Origin: Ephydatia muelleri
Lineage: Eukaryota > Porifera > Demospongiae > Spongillida > Spongillidae
Assembly (NCBI GenBank): GCA_013339895.1
Contig: JABACO010000021.1
Location: 592,768 to 656,767, forward strand
Reading direction: 5' to 3'
Length of the DNA: 64,000 bases
This document shows positions 22,764 to 37,131 of this stretch, one piece after another (within the stretch, counting starts at the first letter, position 1; every line of letters begins with the position of its first letter). The translations under genes and the position numbers were made by a program. The notes below the pieces were generated by a model. That model was given only the letters and a program-made list of their open reading frames with translations. It did no database searches and was not told where the DNA came from.

Positions 22764-23763
22764 NNNNNNNNNNNNNNNNNNNNNNNNNNNNNNNNNNNNN
22801 NNNNNNNNNNNNNNNNNNNNNNNNNNNNNNNNNNNNNNNNNNNNNNNNNNNNNNNNNNNNNNNNNNNNNNNNNNNNNNNNNNNNNNNNNNNNNNNNNNNN
22901 NNNNNNNNNNNNNNNNNNNNNNNNNNNNNNNNNNNNNNNNNNNNNNNNNNNNNNNNNNNNNNNNNNNNNNNNNNNNNNNNNNNNNNNNNNNNNNNNNNNN
23001 NNNNNNNNNNNNNNNNNNNNNNNNNNNNNNNNNNNNNNNNNNNNNNNNNNNNNNNNNNNNNNNNNNNNNNNNNNNNNNNNNNNNNNNNNNNNNNNNNNNN
23101 NNNNNNNNNNNNNNNNNNNNNNNNNNNNNNNNNNNNNNNNNNNNNNNNNNNNNNNNNNNNNNNNNNNNNNNNNNNNNNNNNNNNNNNNNNNNNNNNNNNN
23201 NNNNNNNNNNNNNNNNNNNNNNNNNNNNNNNNNNNNNNNNNNNNNNNNNNNNNNNNNNNNNNNNNNNNNNNNNNNNNNNNNNNNNNNNNNNNNNNNNNNN
23301 NNNNNNNNNNNNNNNNNNNNNNNNNNNNNNNNNNNNNNNNNNNNNNNNNNNNNNNNNNNNNNNNNNNNNNNNNNNNNNNNNNNNNNNNNNNNNNNNNNNN
23401 NNNNNNNNNNNNNNNNNNNNNNNNNNNNNNNNNNNNNNNNNNNNNNNNNNNNNNNNNNNNNNNNNNNNNNNNNNNNNNNNNNNNNNNNNNNNNNNNNNNN
23501 NNNNNNNNNNNNNNNNNNNNNNNNNNNNNNNNNNNNNNNNNNNNNNNNNNNNNNNNNNNNNNNNNNNNNNNNNNNNNNNNNNNNNNNNNNNNNNNNNNNN
23601 NNNNNNNNNNNNNNNNNNNNNNNNNNNNNNNNNNNNNNNNNNNNNNNNNNNNNNNNNNNNNNNNNNNNNNNNNNNNNNNNNNNNNNNNNNNNNNNNNNNN
23701 NNNNNNNNNNNNNNNNNNNNNNNNNNNNNNNNNNNNNNNNNNNNNNNNNNNNNNNNNNNNNNN
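22764..23763. other. Assembly gap, 1000 N
   Basis: Exactly 1000 N, the same size as the second gap, so the length is a scaffolding placeholder and not a measured distance. Confidence 0.98.
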
Positions 23764-23839
23764 AACTGTAATGCATATTGAAAGGAACATCGTACAACAA
23801 TAGATGACAAAGTAAGAGAACTGCCAGTTTTTGTCTGAA

Positions 23840-26870
<3,031 letters not shown>

Positions 26871-27313
26871 AAACTGTAGTTAAAAATGTGCACTCGAGGT
26901 CGTGCAAGAGCACAGAGGCGAGCTAGGCGTTACGATTCACTAACCATGGTCCTGCAAGGAAATCTGAAAGGTAAGACAACATAGAAATGGTAAACAATGC
27001 ACACAGCAATCGCGTATGCAGTAATCTTGCACAAAGCGATCGTTTGCTCAACTCACATCGTTTATAATGAAGACCATGTGGGTATTATAGAGCACATGTG
27101 CTGCTTTCGCCGCGTACTAATGCGCATGCGCAGTAGCATTGCTTTCTTTTCTTTTCGAAGGGATCCAGGGTAAGTGGCCATGTGTACGATCTGCTGTGAT
27201 CTCTGTGCATATTATTGACGACAAAGCTTGGGTGGAGACAGTGTATGTGGCATGCCGATCTATTAGGCGTTGTACGAACTTGGTGAAGCCATCGTTCCGT
27301 GTTTGCGTTACAG
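26871..27313. promoter_or_regulatory. Shared DKC1/RPL8 divergent promoter region, haplotype B
   Basis: The 443 bp between the first traceable DKC1 exon (-) and the RPL8 start codon (+). It holds TGCGCATGCGCA at 27,121-27,132, the pyrimidine start CTTTCTTTTCTTTTC near 27,142, a 5'UTR exon ending at a GTAAGT donor (27,170), and the acceptor CAG directly before the RPL8 ATG. An open segment at 26,888-26,972 starts MCTRGRARAQRRARRYDSLT and ends at a GTAAGA donor on the RPL8 strand. Its meaning is unknown; it may be an alternative upstream exon. Confidence 0.6.
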
Positions 27314-28344
27314 ATGGGTCGAGTAATCAGAGGCCAAAGGAAGGGACGAGGTAGTGTGTTCAAATCACACACGACGCATCGCAAAGGTGCCGTCAAGTTG
27401 AGGTCATTGGATTATGCCGAGAGAAATGGCTACATCAAGGTACCTTCACACTTTCTGTCATCTTGGAACGACAGCCTAGTGATTTTAGCCATTCGGGGGT
27501 TCTAGGGTGTAGAAGGACATTATTCACGACCCTGGCCGTGGTGCGCCGTTGGCCAAGGTGGTGTTCAGAGACCCCTACAGATACAAGTTGAGAAAGGAAC
27601 TGTTTGTTGCAACGGAGGGCATGCACACAGGGCAGTTTATTTACTGCGGGAAGAAGGGTAAGGTTCATCTAAGTGCGCCCTTGCCTTTAATTAATTTTTC
27701 TTGTTATCTTTCTGGTTTCAATGCCTAAGCCAATCTTGCCATTGGCAATGTCTTGCCTGTGGGAGTAATGCCTGAGGGTACCGTCATCTGCGGTGTGGAG
27801 GAGAAGCTCGGTGATAGAGGCAAACTAGCCAAGGCATCTGGTAACTACGCGACCGTGATTGCTCACAACACCGACACCAACAAGACCCGAGTGAAGCTGC
27901 CCTCGGGGGCAAAGAAGGTGACATCTTCGCTGTTAGTGTGAGACTGCTGCATTTACGCAATGCGTCTCCACTTTTCCAGACCCTGTGCTCAAATAACAGA
28001 GCCATAGTGGGCATTGTAGCTGGGGGGGAAGGATTGACAAGCCCGTCCTCAAGGCCAGTCGCTCTTACCACAAATACAAAGCTAAGCGTCACTGCTGGCC
28101 AATTGTCCGTGGTGTCACGATGAACGTGAGTCTTCCCCCTCCCATCATGCATGTGTGCGTGATGTATTCCTCTCCCTTGATCTCCAGCCTGTTGACCATC
28201 CACACGGAGGTGGTAACCACCCACATCGGAAAGCCCTCGACGGTCAAGAGAGGCACACCTCCAGGTCGCAAAGTTGGTCTCATTGCTGCCAGGAGAACAG
28301 GAAGGCTTCGTGGTGGGAAGGGAGTCATTCACCAGGAGGAGTAG
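27314..28344 (+). CDS. RPL8: 60S ribosomal protein L8 (uL2), haplotype B
   Basis: The allele of 14,249-15,287. Short introns (about 70 bp) separate exons encoding [60 protein letters not shown] and VDHPHGGGN, ending [17 protein letters not shown] at 28,344. The ATG sits at the first base after the acceptor of the 5'UTR intron. The full-length product is about 257 aa, the usual uL2 length. A small deletion removes part of HQHIG relative to haplotype A, and a 1-bp change affects VAGGGRID. Both hit invariant residues, so sequencing error is likelier than real variation. UCKL1 follows on the same strand after 159 bp. Confidence 0.96.
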
Positions 28345-28503
28345 AATGTGTGTTATTGTACTTGTATATGCAGCAATGACATTTGATACAGAAGAAATTT
28401 AATTTATCGTAAATGCGCGTTCGGAAGCAGCATATGGTGATATGAATATATCGCAGTGATCAGTAATTGGAGTGCAATACACATGCACGCATAACATTTC
28501 AGC

Positions 28504-29210
28504 ATGGCTCAAGTTGTGCCGACCGACGCGTTGGAGTTCGAAAACGACAGGTGAATCGAACACCTTTGCAGAGAAGGTACTAGCTAGCTAAACGCGCTTC
28601 CCCTAACTTTAGTCTACCAGAGGAAGATGAAGTCATGCACAAGGCGGAAGAACCGGTGAGTGTTGCATCTCCTCGAAGGTCCTCGAGCCGGAATTGCCTG
28701 ACGAGGACCATATATACGGAAGGTATGGTATCTGTAGTAGTGGCACACTACGAATGATGAGCGTCGACCTATTTTGTAGGCCGGCCTCCCTGGTACAATT
28801 CTCATGGCGAGATGGTGAATGCTTTCGTCATAGGTCAGTTTGCTAAATGCGTGCGCTCGAATATTAGCGTATGCATCGGCGATGTAAAAATGTGTCATCC
28901 TGAAATTAGTTGTAATTTGTAACCGCATGTTCGGTGATGCAGTTTTGCGAATCGTACGATAACAACAGGAACGGGATTTGTTCCTTCATCTTCTTGTCGA
29001 GGAGGACGGGTTGAGAAAAATTACAGTGACAATACAAGCTGTGTTTGCTAACGTTTGTTGGTTGGCGCACCATTGAAGCCAAATGCATCGCTTGACCTCC
29101 TGAGATGTAACAATGGACAGAAGAGTGTTGTGGCAACAGCTATAGCTTAGGAAATTCAATTAAAATACATCAAGACTATTCTAGCATGACCAATGATAGT
29201 GTGTGTGTGT

Positions 29211-29257
<47 letters not shown>

Positions 29258-32200
29258 ATGTGTGTGTGCATGTGTGTGTGTGCTGGATCACATCTACCTC
29301 ATATGGGGGGAAGTGGGTGTGGTTTTGTGAGTGGGTTCATGTTCCCCTCACAGGCCTTACAGGGGGGAGTGCCTCTGGGAAGACAACGGTGGCCCAGAAG
29401 ATAATAGAGGCGCTGGAGGTACCCTGGGTTGCACTGCTGTCCATGGACTCCTTCTATAAGGTGCTGACCGAAGAGCAGCATCACATGGCTGCACAGAGCG
29501 AGTACAACTTTGACCATCCAGGTGAGTTCCTCTGTTTACTCTGGTGACCTTGTGCACCCTATTCACCTCACAACCATCCTCATCTCCACATACCACCCTC
29601 ACCTCCACATACCACCCTACCTCCACATACCATCCTCACCTCCACATACCACCTCACCTCCACATGCCACCCTCACCTCCTCATACCACCCTCACCACCA
29701 CCACATACCACCCTCACCCCTCCCCTCACCATACCCACCCTCACCCACATACCACCCTCACCTCCCCATACCACCCTCACCTCCTCATACCAACCACCCT
29801 CACCTCCACATACCACTTGCAGATGCGTTTGATTATGATCTCATGGTTCAGACACTCGCCAAGCTGAAGGAAGGGAAACAAGTTGATGTTCCAGTCTATG
29901 ACTTCACATCTCACAGCAGAGCCAAATATACTGTATGAGGAGGAGAGTGGGGTGGGGTGGGGGTTGATGTCTGGATAGATGCATGTGAAGAGCATTAATA
30001 AGGGTTGGGAGGACATTGTAAGACAGGGCAGGATGAAAGGAGTGAATACCCTAGAAAAAAGGATTCCCTGATGAGAGGGTCACTGAGGGAGCAGGGACAC
30101 ATCTGATGGTTTTAGCCATATTGGGATTTCATCTCCTCCCACTTCACAGTGTCCAGTGTATGGAGCAGTGTTGTTCTGTTTGAAGGTATACTAACATTCC
30201 ATAGCACCACTAAGAGACCTCATGGATCTGAAGATCTTTGTCGACACTGACTCTGACATCAGATTGGCTAGAAGGTTTGGTTCATATGAGTGCTGTTGAT
30301 TCCAATTGACGCACATCTATTCAGGCTGCAACGAGACATAGCGGAGAGGGGTAGAGAGTTGGACAGTGTACTGAAGCAGTATGAGAATTCGTGAAACCAG
30401 TAAGGCTTGTGGAGTGTTGTGTGTGTGTGGAGTGGTGAGGGTGTGGAGTGTTGTGGGTGTGTAGTGGGTGGTGGGATGTGGGTTGTGGGTGGGTGTGGAG
30501 TGGTTTTGGGTGTGGAGTGGTGTGGGTGGGTGTTGTGGGGTGTGTCGTGGTGTGGTGCGGGTGTGGGTGTTTGTGTGTCGTGGTGGTGCGGGGTGTGGCG
30601 TGTTGTGTGTGTGCGTGTGCTTGTGGCGTGTTGTGGGTGGTCGTGTGGTGTGGTGCGGTGGTGGCGTGTTGGTGGGATGTGTCGTGGTGTGGGCAGGTGG
30701 GGCGTTGTGGTGTGGGTGTGTCGTGGCGTGGTGCCTGCTGTGGCGTGTTGTGGGTGTGTCGTGGTGTGGGGGCTGTGGTTGTTGTGGGTGTGTAGTGGCG
30801 TGGTGGAGGATGTATACCTGCCCTGCCCATAGTCATCCCCTTGTCCCCATGTTTTCAGGCATTTCTTCCAGTACCCATTGACCCACCATGCCTATGCTGA
30901 CATTGTTGTACCGAGAGTTAGGTGTCTGGTTCGAACTAGTTTTAATAACTGCCAATTTTAAATAACCAGGTGCTGCAAATGAAGTGGCCATACACTTAAT
31001 TGTGCAGCAAGTAAAGGACCAACTGAAGAAAGTGAGATGGGAGGGGTGTGTGTGTGTGTGTGTGTGTGTGTTGTTTTGTGTGTGTGTGTGTTGTTTTGTG
31101 TGGGTGTGTTTTTGTGTGGGTGTGTTTTTTTGTGTGTGTTTTTTGTGTGTGTGCATGTGCGTGTGTGGTGTGTGTGTGGGTGTGGGTGTTATGCATGCAA
31201 TGCACTAGATGTGGTGTGGGCAAAGGTGTGGTACATGTGTGGTCTACGTAACCACATTCCTTGACTTGCTTCCTGGCAGAGGGGTTTCAACTTCAGGTCC
31301 AAGCTGCTTGAACAGGGTGGTATGGATAGTGGTGTGCTCCCTTCGTCCCTGTATATCCTGCCAGATCGGCCCCAGGTCAGGGGAATGCACACCATGATCA
31401 GGTGAGGGTGTTACTGTGTTAGGGTGTTATTGTATTAGGGTGTTAGAGTGTTACTGTGGTGTTATTGTATTAGGGTGTTAGAGTGTTACTGTGGTGTTAT
31501 TGTATTAGGGTGTTAGAGTGTTACTGTGGTGTTATTGTATTAGGTGTAGAGTGTGAATGGGGTGTTATTGTATTAGGGTGTTAGAGTGTTACTGTGGTGT
31601 TATTGTATTAGGGTTTTAGAGTGTTACTGTTGTGTTATTGTATTAGGGTGTTAGAGTGTTACTGTGGTGTTATTGTATTAGGGTGTTAGAGTGTTACTGT
31701 GGTGTTATTGTATTAGGGTGTTAGAGTGTTACTGTGGTGGTTATTGTATTAGGGGTGTTAGAGTGTTACCTGTGGTGTTATTGTATTAGGGTGTAGAGTG
31801 TTACTGTGTGTTATTGTATTAGGGGTGTTAGAGTGTTAGGATGTCCTTGTGGTGTTATTGTGTTAGGGTGTGTTAACTATTTAGTGCAGGCCCATCAGGG
31901 TAAATCTTGAATAGGCAAGGTCTGCAGATAGGTGCAATAGAGCAGGGTCTGCCAGATAGGTGCAATATGGCAGGGTCTGCCAGATAGGTGCAATAGGCAG
32001 GGTCTGCCAGATAGGTGCAATATGGCAGGGTCTGCCAGATAGGTGCAATAGGCGGGTCTGCCAGATAGGTGCAATAGGCAGGGTCTGCCAGATAGGTGCA
32101 ATAGGCCGGGTCTGCCAGATTAGGTGCAATAGGCAGGGTCTGCCAAGATAGGTGCAATATGGCAGGGTCTGCCAGATAGGTGCAATAGGCAGGGGTCTGC

Positions 32201-34083
32201 CAGATAGGTGCAATAGGCAGGGTCTGCCAGATAGGGTGCAATATGCAGGGTCTGCCAGATAGGTGCAATAGGCAGGGGGTCTGCCAGATAGGTGCAATAG
32301 GCAGGGTCTGCCAGATAGGTGCAATATGGCATTGTTAATAGCATTCTTTTAGTTTTCATGATAGGGCAGTTTGTTTTGGAAAGAAGAATGGATAATCATC
32401 TGGTTTCCCAAAGCTATAAAAAGATTACCTCAGGTACCGTTCGATAAACTGTTGTTAGGCTCCCTAAGAACATGCCTTATTTAATGCGTGTGGCATTACT
32501 CAATTAGAAAAACAAACCAGTTTATTTTAGGCAACGAAGCTTCTGAAGTTGATAGACAAGATAAGATGTCGCGAAGACAGCCTAGTAGACCTAATAATTG
32601 TTCTCACACCTGAAAGGAAACTTCAACTATGACAGTGTTTTCTCCAACAAACTTTCAAATATCACAGACAGTTGCATACATATAGTGAGTGACACGGTAT
32701 GATCTTCAACGACACGGAAACATAGATCCCTGGACACGAATATGTTAACAGCCTCAGAAAGTGGACTCTGCGCTCCATCGCGTAGACAGTCAATTTTAAG
32801 ATGTGTTCCATCATAATCATAATTTCAATTACATGCACTAAATTGTTAAGAATGTTATGGTCTTAGGGTGCAGAGTGTTGTGGTGTTGAGGGTGTTGAGG
32901 TGTTATGGTGTTGAGGGTGTTATGGTGTTTGAGGGTGTAGGGTGTTATGGTGTGATTGTGGGAAACATTACGGATGTGCTTAGTGGCATGGCAGGAATAA
33001 AGAGCATTATGCTTTCTTTCAGATGCCGTGAGACAAAAAGAGATGAATTTGTCTTCTTCACAAAGCGTCTAGCATGCATGGTCATTGAATATGCACTGTC
33101 CCTCTTGCCATTCGAGGTATGTGGTGCGATTACTATGGCAGCTGTCACCATGACGATGCATTCATCAAGTAGGATGTCGTCATAACAACACCCCAGTGTG
33201 AGCTATACGAAGGGAAACGCTTCAAAGGGCATGTGAGGGTTAAGGCAGTATGAGTTTGCCCCTGTATCTAATGTGGTCTGGTTGCCAGCTTTGTGGAGTG
33301 TCCATCCTTCGTGCTGGCGAGGTCCTTGAGTTGGCACTGCTGTCTGTGTGCAAGGATGTGATGGTGGGAAAGATGCTTATTCAGACAAACCCCAAGTCGG
33401 GAGAGCCAGAGGTATAGTGACAAGGAGAGGGGGAGAGGGAGAAGAGATAGGGGAGGGAGGGAATCAGGGCTACAGTGATGGAGAGAGAGGTGAGGGAGGT
33501 TGCTTGAGGTATAGTGAAGAGGGGAGGGGAGGTTGCTGTAAGGAATATGATAAAAGGGGTGGGAGTTTGTCCTATATCTACACGGGCCCTGGACACCACA
33601 CATTCATAGTATGAACCAAATTGATCAGCTCTCACATGCATGTTTTATGTACACTGCCCTTATGTTTCTTCACTGCTTGGCAGCTGCACTTTTTGAGGCT
33701 TCCTCCCAATATCAAAGACTATCATGTGATCCTCATGGATGCTACCCTAGCAACGGGTGCAGCTGCACTCATGGCAATACGAGTACTGCTGGTGAGTGTG
33801 CTGTTATTTCCATGATGATTATTGTGGTTGATGTTGATGCTTTGAGTTGCCGTGGTGATTATTGTGGTTATTGCTGGGCCAACAGGACCATGATGTACCT
33901 CAAGAGAACATCCTCTTTGTTTCCATCCTTGTCGCGACTCCAGGTGTGAGGACTGTAGCCTATGCTTTCCCTCATGTGAAGATCATCACTTCAGCTGTGG
34001 ACCAACAGGTCAATGAACAGTTCCATATCATTCCTGGTCTTGGTAACTACGGCGACCGCTATTTTGGCACCGGCACTGACTGA
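28504..34083 (+). CDS. UCKL1: Uridine-cytidine kinase-like 1 (UCKL1), haplotype B
   Basis: The allele of 9,153-14,089. The start [16 protein letters not shown] is followed by exons for [40 protein letters not shown], the P-loop exon [39 protein letters not shown], and [20 protein letters not shown]. The UPRT-like domain ends [13 protein letters not shown]. It is about 640 bp longer than the other allele, mostly from VNTR growth in one intron (31,408-32,332). Only 159 bp separate it from the RPL8 stop, so its promoter must lie within that space or inside RPL8. Confidence 0.93.
30407..30812. repeat. GTGTGGTGTGGGTG-rich repeat in UCKL1 intron
   Basis: Irregular tandem GTGTGTAGTGG and GTGTCGTGGTGTGG units, longer than the allelic tract at 11,865-12,140. 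It contains no exon. Confidence 0.9.
31408..31872. repeat. 34-35-bp VNTR in UCKL1 intron, long allele
   Basis: About 13 copies of a unit containing GTGTTATTGTATTAGGGTGT and TAGAGTGTTACTGTG, against about five on the other haplotype. Confidence 0.92.
31913..32332. repeat. 27-bp VNTR in UCKL1 intron, long allele
   Basis: About 15 copies of a unit containing GGGTCTGCCAGATAGGTGCA, against about four on the other haplotype. Confidence 0.95.
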
Positions 34084-34429
34084 AAGAATTACCACTCTAG
34101 TCTGTGATTTAACACGATACCTGCCCAAATCATTACTTTGCACACCATTCTACTAATCACCAGATGTAATAGTATAAATTGTAAATCACATCAGTTGGTC
34201 TGACGATATTGAGAGCGCAAATAGTTGCAGCATGGTAGTGACTAACTTCTCCCCAAAAGGGGGATGCTGCTACAAGTGTAGCTAGATTGTTGTGTATGTA
34301 CAGACGGTGTACACATTATGTATGAATCATTGTTTGTGAACACAGAGATTGTTTGTGATGCATACTTTTGACCCTTTCTTGTAACAATTGGCAACTTGCT
34401 CCTCTCATCCTGTCATCACCACTCACTCC

Positions 34430-35180
34430 TCACCATCCTCACTCCCTCTCCCCTCCTCTCCCTCACTCCCTCTCCTCACTCCCTCACTCCCTCTCTCCCC
34501 TCACTCCCTCTCCCTCTCCCTCACCCTCTCCCTCCTCCCTCTCCCCTCCTCACCTCCTCACTCCTCTCCCTCCCTCCCATCCCCTCCCTCTTCCTCCTCA
34601 CCACCCACCCCCTCCCTCCCTCCTCTCCCCTCCACTCCCTCCCCTCCTCACCATCCACACTCCCTCTCCCTCACCATCCACACTCCCTCTCCCTCCCCTC
34701 CACACTCCTCTCTCACCATCCCACTCCCTCTCCCTCACCATCCACACTCCCTCTCCCTCACCATCCACACCCCTCCTCCTCACCCACCCCACTCCCTCCC
34801 TCCCATCCCCACCCCCACCCTCCATCACCACCACTCCCCTCACCATACCACACTCCCGCGCCCACATCACCCAACCCTCCCTCCCTCACCATCCCCCCTC
34901 CCATCCACCACTCCCTCTCCCTCCCATCCCCACGCCCTCTCCCTCCTCACCATCCACTCCCTCTCACCTCCTCACCACCACACTCCCTCTCCGTTCACCA
35001 TCCACACTCCCTCCCTTCACCATTCACACTCCCTCCCTCCTCACCATTCCACACTCCCTCTCCTCCTCACCATCCACACTCCCATCCTTCACCATTCACA
35101 CCCCTCTCCCTCCTCACCATTCACACTCCCTCTCCCTCCTCACCATCCACACTCCCTCTCCTTCACATCCACACTCGCTT
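34430..35180. repeat. Pyrimidine-rich minisatellite, allele of 7,925-8,830
   Basis: Tandem CACTCCCTCTCCCTC and CACCATCCACACTCCCTCTCC units between the convergent UCKL1 and NUDT8 genes. No gene is present. Confidence 0.95.
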
Positions 35181-35403
35181 TCCCTCAGATTCAACATGTT
35201 CACTGAATCGGGAATAGTCGAGGCCATATGGCCTGGGGACTAAATATTTGGAATGGGTTGGGTGTAACTACCTCAATCAACCTCCTCTGGTCCCCATGCC
35301 TATGAGCAGCGTGGGGATAACGTATATAAAATTATCAATGACTGACACACTTGCACAAATGAGACTGCACAACACACATATGTACATACATATATCTTAA
35401 CGA

Positions 35404-36252
35404 CTATGTCAAAGACTGATACTTAAACTCTGGTGGCAGAAGCTGAAGCAAGGTCATGTTCAGGATGAACCCTGAGAGTCCCCATATTTTCCTAGGGCCT
35501 CCTAAAAATACTGGGTACCTGACAGAGTGCCCTTTAAATATTGTATAGCGATGGTTGTCAGGGTGTGCAAGATGTCTGATGGGCAGGGTGAAAACTTCAG
35601 CCACCTGAAAGGGTGTGGTGTGTGTGTGTGTGTGTGTGGACATGAATGTGGCATGTACAATGTGTGTGGATGTTGGTGTGCATATGCATGACTAAGAACT
35701 AAGCAGCTGTTATCAAAATACCTCAGCCGGATTTGGGACCAACGAAGTAATATCCGTCATCAACCCGAGTACAGGTGTTATGACACTTGATTTTTGCTGG
35801 GGTGGGTGTGAAGAGCGGTAATTTCAGTTCACCCATCAATTTTAAGCCTGCGCATACCCTGTCGGGTAGAGTCGGGAGCTCACCCCACACCTCAACGGTT
35901 TTAGGGTCCACGCCTAGTTCTTCGCTAGTCTCTCTGAGAGCAGTGGCGACTAACGACGCGTCGTGCGGGTCACTAATGCCGCCTGGAAAGCTTTTAAACT
36001 GTTTTTAAATTGAGCCGCGCAACGATACAATACACCCCACACTAACCTCACTTGGCCTCTATGACGTGAGAGGTTTGTTGAGCGGATGGTGAAGAGAACA
36101 GAAGGTTCTCCGTTAGCTATCAGCAGAGGCACAAGGACGGCAGCGTGCCTACCCTCTCCTGAAAAACCGCTGCCGCTTACTGCCTGTCTCAGTAGCGAAG
36201 ATACGACACGCGCCTTGTTACTGCCGCTGAGTAGTCTGCTCCAGTCTTTCAT
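35404..36252 (-). CDS. NUDT8: NUDT8-like Nudix hydrolase, haplotype B
   Basis: The minus-strand allele of 6,868-7,710, with the same four exons and the intact Nudix box RETSEELGV. Here an in-frame upstream ATG gives MAWGRVRVVAMKDWSRLLSG, so the protein could begin about 10 residues earlier. A basic N-terminus would suit a mitochondrial presequence, but this is inference. Confidence 0.88.
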
Positions 36253-36341
36253 AGCGACGACCCGCACTCTTCCCCAGGCCACTCGTACAGCTAGGCGTGT
36301 CCTGTATCACGATTATTTAACCAACTAACATCCACAGTGCT

Positions 36342-37074
36342 ACCTATAGAGGAGTATGGGTTTACCCTTCACAAGACTGCCTTCCCGAGATGCACTATCT
36401 CTTAGGTATGGCTGGTTACTTGCCAACACGCCCACCAGCTGTGCCTGTGGTGCTGCCTTCTCTGTTGAGCATGCAATAAGGTGGCTTCCCTTCCATCAGG
36501 CACAAGAGACTATACTGCCTATCTCCTGTCAGAAATCTGCCAAAATGTTTCAGTTGAGCCTCATCTACGACCCATCACAGGTGAGGTTTCCACCTCTGCC
36601 TCAGCCAACTTCCAGGACGGTACTCGACTTAATGTAGCAGCTGATGGATTCTGGGGGAGTCGATTTGAGAGGGCATTCTTTGACGTAAAGGTTTTCAACC
36701 CCCACGCCCCCTCAAATAGATGACCCCAACTATCTGCCTGTTACCGTTCCCACGAGGCCTCAAAGAAACGAGCCTATGAGCGTCGGATCCTCGAAGTTGA
36801 GCATGCCTCCTTCACCCCACTCATCTTCTCTGCCACTGGAGGCTTAGGAAGGGAGGCCACAGTGGTTTACAAATGCATTGCTGCCCAGCTCTCAGCAAAG
36901 TGGGGCCACTCTTATAGTTCAACCATGGCCTGGATTCGATGTCATCTCTCCTTCTCCCTTCCACGCTCTTCCATCATGTGCATCAGAGGAGCTCGATCAA
37001 CTATAGGCCATGCCTTTAACCTCTCCCCTGTTGACCTGATTACAAAGGTTGCACAGGTCTCATCTAGTCTTTAG
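36342..37074 (+). mobile_element. Retroelement relic (RT polyprotein C-terminal region), haplotype B
   Basis: The allele of 6,054-6,780, with the same motifs (CACGAAFSVEHA, DGFWGSRFERAFFDVKVFNP, CHLSFSLPRSSIMCIRGAR). It is a broken fragment shared by both haplotypes, probably LINE-like, with no terminal repeats seen. Confidence 0.65.
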
Positions 37075-37131
37075 TTTACTGTCCGACTGCCACCTTTTGT
37101 ACGCATCTTATTTCACTGATATTTTAGTATA

